Positions 34,472 to 43,588 of a DNA stretch of 64,000 nt are shown here, in pieces. Position 1 is the stretch's first letter. Every line of letters begins with the position of its first letter. The translations under genes were made by a program, and so were the position numbers. Source of the DNA: Verrucomicrobiota bacterium (lineage in GTDB: Bacteria > Verrucomicrobiota > Verrucomicrobiia > Chthoniobacterales > Terrimicrobiaceae); assembly GCA_026398275.1 (NCBI GenBank), contig JAPLTF010000060.1, positions 62,001 through 126,000 on the forward strand, in the 5' to 3' direction. The notes below the pieces were generated by a model. That model saw only the letters and a list, made by a program, of their open reading frames with translations. It ran no database searches and was not told the origin of the DNA.

Positions 34472-35470
34472 TCACTGATTTGTTGTTTCATTACCTTCTC
34501 CCGAGTATTGTCCTTCATCTTTCCACGCAGCAATCATGGCCCGATAATTCTCCATCGGAACTTCCTTCTGAACCGCATTGCTGGCGCCTAATGCGAATGC
34601 GCCAAACGGCTTCTGAGCTTTGAGCAGGGATACGGTCGCCTCATACACCTGATCTGGCGTGCCGAGCAACAACAGGCCGCAATCCACGTTGCCGCAGAGG
34701 CAGAGCCGTGAGCCGACGATCTGCCGCGCCAAGCTGAAATCCATCCCGGCTGTCGCGTCAATGGCCTGAAGCGCATCCATGCCGGTCTCGGCAAGCGCGT
34801 CAAGGAGCGGCGTCAACTGGCCGTCCGAGTGCATGATGGCATACAGGCCAAGGGCACGCACGCCTGCCGCCCATTTAAGGGCATACGGCAGAACAAAACG
34901 TTGCATCTGCTCGGGATTAAAAAACGGGCCGGAGTTGTCGGCGATGTCAGAGGCCGTAAAGACGGCGTCCGCACCCAAGTCCCGGTAGCGCCGGGCGTTT
35001 TCAAGACCTGCCGCCAAAGCCTCCTCAGCCATCTGATCCACCTTCTCCGGTTCGAAAAAGAGCGCCTCGCAGAAGGTCTCTCCATAATCGGCCGCGATGA
35101 CGCCACCGGATCCCCTGATGAGCATGAGGTCATCGCCAGCCATCGCTTTGAGCAGTTCAAACTGCCGGAAACGCAAGTCTCCCGGCAAGACGTTATAGGC
35201 CAACTCACCCGGCCCCGCATACCAATAGCCACCCGGGGCGGTCACGGCGGCAAAGTGCAGCTCGTGGCATACGGACACGATGATCTCGGCGTTGGTCTGC
35301 ATGGCTTTTTCCTGTTCCGAAGAGGTCAGTCGCTCCATCTCCTCACCCAGCACGACGTGCCGTCCCGAGGCTGCATCCCAGGCATGAAACTCCAATTCCC
35401 AGATCGGAACCGCCCCCGCCGGAATCCGTCGTTCCAAGGCTGCTTTCATGTCGTTGCGTGGATGATTCAT
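34472..35470 (-). CDS. URO-D-fold protein, variant without the methyltransferase zinc motif
   Basis: A 332-residue protein with the uroporphyrinogen decarboxylase-type TIM barrel, as seen in residues about 80-310 (AGPGELAYNVL..., then GVIAADYGETFCEALFFEPEKV, then SGPFFNPEQMQRFVLPYALKWAAGVRALGLYAIMHSDGQLTPLL). The position where methyltransferases have HxC reads HSDG, and the late cysteine is absent (FALGASN), so it is not a canonical MtaA/CmuA-type enzyme. True HemE is also unlikely given the context. Such variants occur in sugar-degradation loci of Verrucomicrobiota and related phyla, with unknown reactions. It is 21 bases downstream of the esterase and six bases upstream of the GH9 gene. 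Confidence 0.72.
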   Translation of the reverse strand: MNHPRNDMKAALERRIPAGAVPIWELEFHAWDAASGRHVVLGEEMERLTSSEQEKAMQTNAEIIVSVCHELHFAAVTAPGGYWYAGPGELAYNVLPGDLRFRQFELLKAMAGDDLMLIRGSGGVIAADYGETFCEALFFEPEKVDQMAEEALAAGLENARRYRDLGADAVFTASDIADNSGPFFNPEQMQRFVLPYALKWAAGVRALGLYAIMHSDGQLTPLLDALAETGMDALQAIDATAGMDFSLARQIVGSRLCLCGNVDCGLLLLGTPDQVYEATVSLLKAQKPFGAFALGASNAVQKEVPMENYRAMIAAWKDEGQYSGEGNETTNQ

Positions 35471-35491
35471 TCGTTTTTCACTCCATATTTG

Positions 35492-37369
35492 TTATTTCGG
35501 GAAATCGGTTCGGAACGGCGAGGCGGGGAGTCCCGCCTTGTTGTAGAGATTGACCTCCGGGTTGTCGGCCCATCCGTAGCGGGCGGATTCGGGTGAAGCC
35601 ACCTCCGGGTTGGAGACCAAGACGTCATCACCATCGATTTTCGCAGCGGCCCAGACGAACCGCCCGTCCTCTCCCGCGATGGCGAATCCGCTCGGCGCAT
35701 CGCCACGGCAGACCAGCCCGCCGCCGACAAAATCAAACGAGAGTCGCAGCGACGAGCCTTCGCGCTTCATGGAGCGGAAGAGAGGGCCGCAAGGCACCGC
35801 ACTGCGTTGAGCATAAGTCTGGTAGAGCGCATTCAGGGCCAGACGCAGGCCGACGTCGTGCTTGTTTTTGGGGTGAACGTCGTCCGCTTCGCCGATGTCG
35901 ATAGCGACCGCCATTCCCGTGTGGGGCAGGTCGAGCGCCATGGCCTGCGCCTCCCGCAGTTCGGCCCAAGAGCTTTCCGTCGGCTGCGGTGAGCGGGCCA
36001 TGAAGTTGGCCAGTTGCACGAAATAAAAGGGGAAGTCCCCCTGGCCCCATGCGCGCCGCCAGTCCCGGATCAGAGCCTGGAAGAGTGCGCGGTATTGTTC
36101 GGCACGATCAGCGTTCGATTCCCCCTGATACCAGATGGCTCCGCGTATTGCGAAGGGCAGAAGCGGCGAGATCATGCCGTTAAACAGGACGCTTGGCGCG
36201 TTGTGAATGGATGGGACAAGACCGTAATTTGCCTCGATGGCATACCGCCATGTCCCGCCAAGGGGAATGCCTGCATCTGCGCCGCAATCCGGACAGGACA
36301 ACTTCATCTCCTCGGATGGCCCGGTCAGGCCGCCTCCATGAATGTCGCTGTGCACCCGCACGGCGATGACATTCCGGCCCGCCTTGACGAGATTCCCGGG
36401 AACCGTGTAGTTGCGCGGAAGAGACCACGCATCCTCCCGCTCGGCCATCGTGACGCCGCCAACCCGTGTGTTGTTGAAATAGGTGATGTCGCTCTTGTCG
36501 GCTGCGCCGATGGAAAGGCGCAGATCCCGCCCCTCCCAGGCCGGCGGCAGCTCGACGGTTTTTCGGAACCAGAAAATCCCGCTGTGATTGAAACCCCTGC
36601 TTTGCCAAGTGCCCGGAAGTTCCATGTCCCCCCACTCGGCGGCCGGTTCATCGATGTCGGCCCAGCCTTCCGGGTATTTCGTGTTTTTCTTGTCGCGCGT
36701 CCTTTCAGCAAGGGCCTCAAAACCCTGCCACCAAGTCCCGCGAGGGCCCAGATCCCGCTCCCATGACTGAACGATCCCGCGGGTGACGGGATTCTCCGAA
36801 AGCGCATCCCAACTCGTCCATGCCTCCGCAACCGTTCCGCCCCAGGAGGAATTGATGAGACCGATCGGAACATTCAACCGGCTGTAAAGCTCGCGACCGA
36901 AGTAATAGGCGACGGCCGAACATTTGCCTGCCGTTTCCGGCGTGCATGCGCACCATGCCGTTCCGGTCACGCCTGACTCCGGAGCCCCGGAAGGACGCTT
37001 GGGCACGGTAAAGAGGCGGATCTGTGGAAAATGAGCGCGAAGGACTTCCTCTGCTCCGTTGTGGCTGCTTGAAAGCGGCCATTCCATATTCGACTGTCCG
37101 GAGCAGACCCACACCTCACCCACCAGCACATCTGAAAGCGAAATGCTCCCGCCATCCGTCGAAGCAACATCCAGAACAGACGGCTCGGCATTCGCGGCGA
37201 GAGGAGCCAGCCGCACCAGCCAGCGCCCATCGGCGTCGGCGCTCCCCGAGGCTTGCTGGTCCGCAAAATTCACCGTCACCGCAACCCCCGCTGCTGCCGT
37301 GCCCCACACAGGAACCGGAATCCCCTGCTGCAACACCATCCCGTCCGTGAATATCGATGCGATTTTCAT
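35492..37369 (-). CDS. Sialate O-acetylesterase-type carbohydrate esterase
   Basis: A 625-residue SGNH-fold esterase. The opening IFTDGMVLQQGIPVPVWG is followed by block I with the catalytic serine, VWVCSGQSNMEWPL (about 88-101), then LINSSWGGTVAEAW, YQGESNADRAEQY, and a late DDVHPKNKHDVGLRLA with the Asp-x-x-His pair. A central Ig-like/beta-galactosidase-type sandwich (about 230-330) is present. There is no signal peptide. It would remove O-acetyl groups from sugar residues, which suits an acetylated glycan such as xyloglucan, RG-I or RG-II. The family assignment to SASA/DUF303 is strong. The substrate is inferred. Confidence 0.9.
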   Translation of the reverse strand: MKIASIFTDGMVLQQGIPVPVWGTAAAGVAVTVNFADQQASGSADADGRWLVRLAPLAANAEPSVLDVASTDGGSISLSDVLVGEVWVCSGQSNMEWPLSSSHNGAEEVLRAHFPQIRLFTVPKRPSGAPESGVTGTAWCACTPETAGKCSAVAYYFGRELYSRLNVPIGLINSSWGGTVAEAWTSWDALSENPVTRGIVQSWERDLGPRGTWWQGFEALAERTRDKKNTKYPEGWADIDEPAAEWGDMELPGTWQSRGFNHSGIFWFRKTVELPPAWEGRDLRLSIGAADKSDITYFNNTRVGGVTMAEREDAWSLPRNYTVPGNLVKAGRNVIAVRVHSDIHGGGLTGPSEEMKLSCPDCGADAGIPLGGTWRYAIEANYGLVPSIHNAPSVLFNGMISPLLPFAIRGAIWYQGESNADRAEQYRALFQALIRDWRRAWGQGDFPFYFVQLANFMARSPQPTESSWAELREAQAMALDLPHTGMAVAIDIGEADDVHPKNKHDVGLRLALNALYQTYAQRSAVPCGPLFRSMKREGSSLRLSFDFVGGGLVCRGDAPSGFAIAGEDGRFVWAAAKIDGDDVLVSNPEVASPESARYGWADNPEVNLYNKAGLPASPFRTDFPK

Positions 37370-37398
37370 TATACCCAGACAACGCTCTTTCAGGAGAT

Positions 37399-38295
37399 CT
37401 ACGCGAGGGAATTCGATGCTTCAACGAAGCAGGAACGGGCTAGATCTCGGTAGAGGAGAGCCTGTGCGTAGCGGTCGCTCTCCTCGACGATCGCGCCAGT
37501 CGAGTCAGGGAAGAGACGCGCATAGTAATACTGTGCTGAAAGCAGCTCTGGCGCGAAGATGAGAACATCGCCAGGGCTGGCCATACACAGAAACCCGCGC
37601 ATAGCGAGCGTCCACATTTTCCGAAAATGCGACAGAACTTCCTCTCCGGCAGCCTTGGAGAAGTGAGGGGGGGCGGCGATGGGGACCTGCATGCTGCCGG
37701 GGTTGGCGATGCGTCCGTGCATAAAGCCGATCCGGGCGAAGATCGGCTCCATGAAAGCAAGCTTCATCGCCATGCCGCCATAGACCATTTCCTGCCCGCA
37801 ATAGTAGTGGCTGAAGTCGCCGTTGAAGCGCACCTCGGGAAATCTTTTTGTGATCTGCACGGTGCGCCACATGTCCTGGGTGATGGTGGCGCGGTGCGTC
37901 TCGATGAAGATCGGCAAGCGGTGTTTTTCCGAGGCGGTGAGGATGGCCTCGACCAAGCGAAAAATCTCGTCATCTTCTTCGATGCCCCAGCCGGCGTGCA
38001 CGGTCAGGCACTGGTTGCCACGGGAGACGTGCTTCGATGCGATTGCATCGGCCTCGACAGGAAGATTGATCCGATCGAGACCGCAGTGCGACAACCGAAG
38101 CCCGGAGGGAACAGGGCCGTCATCGGTAAGTTGAACGCCTTCGAATCCGTCAGCAGCAAGTTGATCGAATCGTTCCAACCCTGCGAGGGGCGAAGGAAAT
38201 ACGCTGTCTGCCGACAGTGCTTCAAGGTTGTAGAGATTCAGATAAACGCGAAGCTTGGGCGCGTCGTTTGATCCGTCGTTAAGGAGTTGGGACAT
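37399..38295 (-). CDS. Sugar phosphate isomerase/epimerase-like TIM-barrel protein
   Basis: A 298-residue protein of the AP-endonuclease-2 superfamily (xylose isomerase-like TIM barrel). It shows GFEGVQLTDDGP, the metal-ligand-type strands CLTVHAGWG and IFIETHRATITQDMWRTVQI, FNGDFSHYYCG with a likely Asp/His metal pair, and a final HGRIANPGSMQVP. Such enzymes isomerise or epimerise free or phosphorylated sugars. It lies 16 bases downstream of the P450 gene and 29 bases upstream of the esterase gene, so it is part of the same transcription unit and may process the sugar released after demethylation. Confidence 0.82.
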   Translation of the reverse strand: MSQLLNDGSNDAPKLRVYLNLYNLEALSADSVFPSPLAGLERFDQLAADGFEGVQLTDDGPVPSGLRLSHCGLDRINLPVEADAIASKHVSRGNQCLTVHAGWGIEEDDEIFRLVEAILTASEKHRLPIFIETHRATITQDMWRTVQITKRFPEVRFNGDFSHYYCGQEMVYGGMAMKLAFMEPIFARIGFMHGRIANPGSMQVPIAAPPHFSKAAGEEVLSHFRKMWTLAMRGFLCMASPGDVLIFAPELLSAQYYYARLFPDSTGAIVEESDRYAQALLYRDLARSCFVEASNSLA

Positions 38296-38311
38296 ATTTG
38301 GAGAAATCTTC

Positions 38312-39454
38312 TTAGAGAGCGGTGAGTTTTACGGTCAGAGAGTCGTAGCCGACCGTCCGTTGGTAGCGTTCCTCGTGTTCGACATGCGCCTGCTCCCCGA
38401 GGATCGTGACGTAGGCCACCCGCTCCGTGAGTTTTTTCAACAGGGAGCGCACGAGAAGTCGGGCATGCGGTGCCCCGAGACAAAAGTGCGTGCCGATGCC
38501 AAAGGCCACGTGAGGATTGGGTTTGCGATCCAGTTTCACCTCGTCGGCAGCAGGGAATGCCGCCTCATCACGATTGGCTGAAGCCCAGCACAGGGAAACA
38601 CGGTGATCGGCTTTCACTGTGACGCCCTGAATATCGGTATCGACGGGGCAAACCCGTCCAATTTGAGTGATGGGCGAAATGATTCGGAAAAACTCTTCCG
38701 AAGCCAACACAATCCGCCTCGGATCTTCACGCAGGAATTCAAGGGAACCGGGATTTTTTCCGAGATAAGCCAGAATGCATGAGACCGTGTGAATAATCGT
38801 GTCCCGACCGCCCGCAAAAGCCAGGTTGGCGAATCCCATCATTTCCTCGCGGGTGAGTTTACGCCCCTGGTAAGTCGCCATGTTCAATACGCTGAAAAAA
38901 TCCTCGCCGGGATTGGACTCAACCCGGTCGAATTGCTGTTGAAAATAGCGCTCAAGAGCCTGGCCGACATCGGGACCCGACTTGCCGACTTCGAACACCT
39001 TCACCCCCCATTTGATCCAAATCTCGGCCTCGGTTTCCGGCATGTTTAGCAGGTAAGTGAGGGCGCGTGATTGGAAGGGCAACGCAAACGCCTCCACCAC
39101 CTCAAACGAGTCTTGGGCCAAAGCCAAATCAAGCAAGCGGTCCAGAAGCCCTTCGACCTTCGCGATCATTTCGGGCTCTTTAGCCCGCTGAAAGAACGGC
39201 TCCACAATCGCCCGATATTCCGTGTGTTCTGGCGGATTCGTCTCAATCGGCAATTGCCGCATGGTCCTCACTTCCTCCTCGGAAGGGATCGGAACCCGGA
39301 ACGGGGCGTCGGAACTGAATGTCTCCCAATCTTTGGCCGTCTTTACGACATCGGCATGCCGCAGGATCATCGCGATGTTTTCTCCATGGAACGGGCATTC
39401 CAGAACACCTTCCCGGTTCCTGACTTCACGAAAGGGATCGTAATTCTGATTCAT
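38312..39454 (-). CDS. Cytochrome P450 encoded within the glycan-degradation operon
   Basis: A 380-residue soluble bacterial P450. The I-helix oxygen-activation motif is AGGRDT (214-219), the ExxR motif is EFFR (254-257), and the heme-binding loop FGIGTHFCLG has the ligand Cys325. The N-terminal LPIETNPPEHTEYRAIVEPFF is a typical B-helix region. It would need a ferredoxin and reductase, and none is encoded in this window. Its ATG at 39454 overlaps by four bases the stop of a gene with a methyltransferase zinc motif, so the two are translationally coupled. P450s in marine polysaccharide loci (Zobellia, 6-O-methyl-D-galactose) perform oxidative demethylation. I infer a similar role here on an O-methyl sugar, but other oxidations are possible. 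Confidence 0.9.
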   Translation of the reverse strand: MNQNYDPFREVRNREGVLECPFHGENIAMILRHADVVKTAKDWETFSSDAPFRVPIPSEEEVRTMRQLPIETNPPEHTEYRAIVEPFFQRAKEPEMIAKVEGLLDRLLDLALAQDSFEVVEAFALPFQSRALTYLLNMPETEAEIWIKWGVKVFEVGKSGPDVGQALERYFQQQFDRVESNPGEDFFSVLNMATYQGRKLTREEMMGFANLAFAGGRDTIIHTVSCILAYLGKNPGSLEFLREDPRRIVLASEEFFRIISPITQIGRVCPVDTDIQGVTVKADHRVSLCWASANRDEAAFPAADEVKLDRKPNPHVAFGIGTHFCLGAPHARLLVRSLLKKLTERVAYVTILGEQAHVEHEERYQRTVGYDSLTVKLTAL

Positions 39455-40458
39455 AACGTCCGGGTTACCGCTGCGTGAAAGGCGCGCATGTTGATATCGC
39501 TGGTATCCGGGGTGATTTCGCATCCGGCGCTAACAATGACGCGGCCGCCGGCCTGGGTGCGACAATCTGCGACTGAGTCAGCGATTTGTGCGGGAGTCCC
39601 ATTCTGAATGACGCTCACCGGATCGGTCTTGCCGCTGAACACCTGGCGTGGCCCGAGCAGCGGCATGAACTCCGCCATCGTCGGAACTAGGTGATCCACA
39701 TCGATGATGTCGGCGCCGGTGGCGATCATGCCGAGCAGGATGGCTGACGTGTTGCCGCAGATATGGAGCTTCGCCAGCGCGCCGAGACTGTGAATGTGAT
39801 CCACCATCTGTTTCTCCCGAGAGAAGGCGAGATCTCGATACAACTCAGGCCCGATCTGAGAACAGAACGCGTCCCCGATGCCAATGCAATGCGCTCCGGC
39901 CTGAACCTGAAGGGTGATGAACTCCAACGCGCTGGAAACAATCACGTCCATGGCCTTGCCGACGGTTTCCGGATCGTCTAGAAAATCCATGGCCGCAGGG
40001 GTTACACCCCGGATGTCGGCATACTCCGCCACCGGTCCCTCGACCCAGCCGAGGATGAAATACTTGTCGCCAACGCGCCGCTTGAACTCCGCGATCTCAT
40101 TGACCCGGTTCGTGCAGCGGGCATGATCTTGCGGCTTAAACGGATTTAAGCGTGCGACAGCATCCAGATCGGGCAGGTGTCCGCCGACATCAACCGGCAG
40201 GTTATCCTCGGGATACTCAATCTGGAGACCGAACGCCGACGCTTCGCAGTAGGGATCGGACAGCACAGTCACCCAGTCGAGGTTGAAGTCATCGGCGCTC
40301 CGGATCATCGCGTCACACTTGGCTCGATAGTCGGTGCAAAACCGGCGATACTTGACTCCTGCATGGCGCGCAGCCCAGCGCATGATGATCGGGTGAAACG
40401 GCGGACGATCTACCGGTTTACCTGCAATGAAATCAAGAGTGCATTCGAGTCTGTTCAT
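39451..40458 (-). CDS. URO-D-fold protein with corrinoid-methyltransferase zinc motif (HxC...C)
   Basis: A 335-residue TIM-barrel protein of the uroporphyrinogen decarboxylase/cobalamin-dependent methyltransferase family. His232 and Cys234 (KLHICGNT) with Cys313 (VSAGCEITPDT) form the H-x-C-x(n)-C zinc site that activates a thiol or related acceptor in MtaA, MtbA and CmuA-type enzymes. The N-terminal HemE-type substrate arginines are not conserved. It may transfer or accept a methyl group, or act on a sugar. Its start overlaps the GH95-like gene stop by four bases, and its stop overlaps the P450 start by four bases (ATGA in both cases). No corrinoid protein gene lies nearby. Confidence 0.8.
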   Translation of the reverse strand: MNRLECTLDFIAGKPVDRPPFHPIIMRWAARHAGVKYRRFCTDYRAKCDAMIRSADDFNLDWVTVLSDPYCEASAFGLQIEYPEDNLPVDVGGHLPDLDAVARLNPFKPQDHARCTNRVNEIAEFKRRVGDKYFILGWVEGPVAEYADIRGVTPAAMDFLDDPETVGKAMDVIVSSALEFITLQVQAGAHCIGIGDAFCSQIGPELYRDLAFSREKQMVDHIHSLGALAKLHICGNTSAILLGMIATGADIIDVDHLVPTMAEFMPLLGPRQVFSGKTDPVSVIQNGTPAQIADSVADCRTQAGGRVIVSAGCEITPDTSDINMRAFHAAVTRTL

Positions 40459-43400
40459 GGTGTCTTTCTCTCAAATTGCCCGGAAACCGGCGGCGGATTT
40501 TCGGGTTGGTCCGTGATTCTCAAACCTCGAATAGCGAAGGGTGGCCGGGAGGATTGGGCGGACAGGAACTCCGGACGTCCGGATTCGCCGATCAGAATTT
40601 CCGGCAGAGTTTGAAACGGCTTTGTGGGAGGATCCCATAGCTCTCTTTGCAACGTGCCGCCACTGGTCAGAATCTGGGTGCGGTAGTCGGTCCAGGAAAT
40701 CTGTACCCGGTGCCACGTGTCTTTCTGCCACTTTACAATGTGAACGAGAGGCTGATCTCTCTCGGCGGTGTGGATGTTTATCGCGATGGCCACATGGGGT
40801 GGGTTCACGTAGCAATAGACTGAGAATGAGGCTCCGGGTTGTTCCCTGATCTGAGCAGTCAGGATCGGAAAGTTGCCCTTTACGTTCTCCGGGGTCCAAT
40901 CCCAAGGCGTCATGATCTCAAAATCGATGGTTCCTGCATTGGAGATGGGGGCCTTGAGGGGGAGAATGCCATTCGAGGTTTCCGCAGGACGGTCAAGGAG
41001 CGTGACGACTTTCTGAGCGGGAGGAAAGTCGGCTATGGCTCGACGTAGTTTCACTCGGGCCGGGTTGCGACCGTCCTCGGTGATTCCAATAAGGGACGCT
41101 TTGCTTTGACGATCGAGATAGGCCTCGGCAGTATCACTGGCATTCTGGACGTCCGGCCATTGCGGCCCGGTTCGCCGCTCGAACTTAACGGGGGCTGCTG
41201 CAGGAGCATCTGCAGGGGCGAGGACAACATTTGCGCCCTTTTCAAGGGAAATTTCCAAGCGATCAGGCATAGGTTCGCCTTTGGCCGTGTTGCTGCGGGT
41301 CAGGATGATCTGGCGCGAAGTCGGCCACGGATTGACCACGGTAATTTTCACGGGTCGCGAGGCGGAAATTTCGACGCGCTCGATTTCGGATGCGGACTTG
41401 CTCGCCTCGACCGTGATGCCGCCTTCGCCTTGCAGGTGGAAGCCTGCGCTCCAACCGGTGGGGACGGCTGGGAAAATCCGGACGATGCCGCCGTATGTTT
41501 GTAGGAGCATTTCCTGCACTGTGCTAGCCAGCACTCCCGAGGAATCGAACCCCGCCTCTCCGGGCAAGATACCACCCAATTCTGGACGCATCCCAGCCGG
41601 GGTCGTGCCCAGGCCCGAAGGGAACATTTGGATATTGCGGACGTATTCTTTAAAGCAACCAAGGACGGCCCGGGAGAGCCCCAACCGCGCCGCGACCGGG
41701 CCACTCCAGTCCCAGGCGTTTCCGAAGGTCCACTCGTTATTGGGGCGTGCGCGGAAGGTTGCCTCCATCACGCGGCGGTCCTCAAGAGTGGAATCCAGTC
41801 CGTAAAGCGACCAGGGATAAACTGGCTCGGTCATGACGTTTTCGGTATTGAACGTATTGCGTCGCGCAGCGAAGGAGCGCGTTTTGGACGCCGGTTTGTA
41901 AAGCGCCTCAACGGCGGGGTATCTCGTCACCGGAAAGTCATTCAACAGAACGCCGGGTTCGAGGAGATTTCCCTGCGCATTTCGAACGAGCGGCGGCAAC
42001 CCTTGGAGGGTCTCGATCCAGTGTTTCCGGAGTTCGGGATCGACCCCGAGTTTCTCTGAAGCAGCGATAGCCTTGGGGAGGACGGCTTTGAGGGCAGAGA
42101 GATCGGTGACGGAGTTCTTCACGAATCGATAGGTCTCGCGGGCATTTGAGGGAAAGATCGAGAGCTGGCCGGAGGCGTCAGGCTCGACGAATGAGAGGTG
42201 AAACTTGAGGACTTCCTTGGTAAACGGATAGGCAACCTTTTCCAGAAAGGCGTCGTCACCGGTGAAGTCATAATATTTCAACATCTGATGGGCGACTTCG
42301 GTGCCGGTCGTGTGGTAGAGCGCAATGCCTGGGTTGCTGGCTTTATCCCCCCGGCCGTCGCGTCCTATGGTTTCCTGAACACATGCCCCGGGTGCTCCGA
42401 AGATGTCCGCTGCGGCCTTCCTTGCGGCTGGGAGATTGCGGAAATACAACTCGAAAAGAGGAGTGAAGAGCTTGGTGTGCCCGGAGGCAAGGAGAGGCCA
42501 GTACAATTCGCGGGTGTTTTGATACCAGAATTCACCTCCCCAAGCGCGCCAGTCGTTGCTCAACAAGAACGCTCCACCGTTGAATTTTGCTGGTTCGGTG
42601 CCGCGGGACATCGCTCCCATGCAAAAAAGGTGCAGGTTGTAGAGGGTTTCGACGTATTCGGCAAATCCATCAGAGGAACCGAGGCTGACGTTGCTGCGAT
42701 CCCAAAATTCGTGCCACCAAGCATTCCTTGCATTAATGAGGGAGGTCAGACCGATCTGGGCCGCCTCCTTGACAACGCGCAATGCCTCGGTCCACGCCGT
42801 TTCGACCCCGGAATCAGCCCCGGCGATGAGGGGATTGGCGATGAGGAATCCTATCGTTCCCGCCTCGGAAAATCGCACCTTGGCACTCTGGGAAAACTCG
42901 TCGGGTCCGGGGACTGCCTCCAAAGTTCCACCCAGCGGCTTGAGTGCAACGGCGGAGGTGAGCTGCTTGGACTCGGCCTGGGTCACGAGGCCGATGGCTC
43001 CACCGCCCGACATGGGAAGGTCCCGCACAGCGGGGGGATTGTTGCCGGCAGTTTCCGAGCGCAGCCAACCGCGAACCCGAACAGTCCATTCGTCCGGAAG
43101 CAAAGGGCCCTTTCCATAGACAGCTACGGCATTTATGCCCTCCGCGACGAAAATTTCGATCTGCGTCGCGGAGTCCCCTGAGCCGAACGTCCACACCACC
43201 CGGCCGCGGCCCAGCTCCAGCCGACATTCCCGGAATTCGGCCTTAAGTTTGTCGTCGAGAATCAAATCGATCTCACACGAGGAACGCTGTCCTTGATTGC
43301 CGTCGAGCGAAGTGTAGAAGGCAACGGGCGTGAGTTTGATCGTGATCCCGTGCTGGGCCGAGACCATTGCTCCGAGCATTCCGTTTCCGATGGGCAGGGC

Positions 43401-43538
43401 TTCGAAGACTTCGGTGGGAAGGGAAAGATAGACAATGTCGTTCCGGCCGCTGAGAGCAGGATTGGAATCGGCAGCTGGCGCTCCGGTGGAAAGAAACAGG
43501 GTGCAGACCAGGGTCAAAGTGGCAATTCGATAGGTCAT
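40455..43538 (-). CDS. Secreted GH95-like glycoside hydrolase with C-terminal LamG-like domain
   Basis: A 1027-residue protein with a signal peptide (about 1-22, LTLVCTLFLSTGAPA). A GH95-like N-terminal sandwich (opening with the family motif FEALPIGNGMLGAMVSAQHG) leads into an (alpha/alpha)6 barrel (about 280-650, with RNAWWHEFWDRSN, EPAKFNGGAFLLSNDWRAWG and NTRELYWPLLASG, then IGRDGRGDKASNPG) and a C-terminal sandwich. From about residue 800 to 1010 is a LamG-like concanavalin fold. GH95 enzymes cleave alpha-L-fucose or alpha-L-galactose. The sequence is divergent, so specificity is open, including towards 2-O-methyl-fucose. It is the only enzyme of this operon with an obvious signal peptide. 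Confidence 0.75.
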   Translation of the reverse strand: MTYRIATLTLVCTLFLSTGAPAADSNPALSGRNDIVYLSLPTEVFEALPIGNGMLGAMVSAQHGITIKLTPVAFYTSLDGNQGQRSSCEIDLILDDKLKAEFRECRLELGRGRVVWTFGSGDSATQIEIFVAEGINAVAVYGKGPLLPDEWTVRVRGWLRSETAGNNPPAVRDLPMSGGGAIGLVTQAESKQLTSAVALKPLGGTLEAVPGPDEFSQSAKVRFSEAGTIGFLIANPLIAGADSGVETAWTEALRVVKEAAQIGLTSLINARNAWWHEFWDRSNVSLGSSDGFAEYVETLYNLHLFCMGAMSRGTEPAKFNGGAFLLSNDWRAWGGEFWYQNTRELYWPLLASGHTKLFTPLFELYFRNLPAARKAAADIFGAPGACVQETIGRDGRGDKASNPGIALYHTTGTEVAHQMLKYYDFTGDDAFLEKVAYPFTKEVLKFHLSFVEPDASGQLSIFPSNARETYRFVKNSVTDLSALKAVLPKAIAASEKLGVDPELRKHWIETLQGLPPLVRNAQGNLLEPGVLLNDFPVTRYPAVEALYKPASKTRSFAARRNTFNTENVMTEPVYPWSLYGLDSTLEDRRVMEATFRARPNNEWTFGNAWDWSGPVAARLGLSRAVLGCFKEYVRNIQMFPSGLGTTPAGMRPELGGILPGEAGFDSSGVLASTVQEMLLQTYGGIVRIFPAVPTGWSAGFHLQGEGGITVEASKSASEIERVEISASRPVKITVVNPWPTSRQIILTRSNTAKGEPMPDRLEISLEKGANVVLAPADAPAAAPVKFERRTGPQWPDVQNASDTAEAYLDRQSKASLIGITEDGRNPARVKLRRAIADFPPAQKVVTLLDRPAETSNGILPLKAPISNAGTIDFEIMTPWDWTPENVKGNFPILTAQIREQPGASFSVYCYVNPPHVAIAINIHTAERDQPLVHIVKWQKDTWHRVQISWTDYRTQILTSGGTLQRELWDPPTKPFQTLPEILIGESGRPEFLSAQSSRPPFAIRGLRITDQPENPPPVSGQFERKTP

Positions 43539-43588
43539 GGGACGGTTGTTATCTTAGATTTGTTCATAATGTTCGTTGTGCCTTGCTC

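Noticed and set aside
34472-35470. HemE (true uroporphyrinogen decarboxylase) for heme synthesis
   Set aside because: The gene is embedded in a glycan operon and lacks the N-terminal arginine-containing HemE signature. The same applies to the paralogue at 39451.
38312-39454. P450 as part of a secondary-metabolite cluster
   Set aside because: No terpene, polyketide or peptide synthase gene is nearby. Both neighbours overlap or abut sugar-metabolism genes in the same direction.
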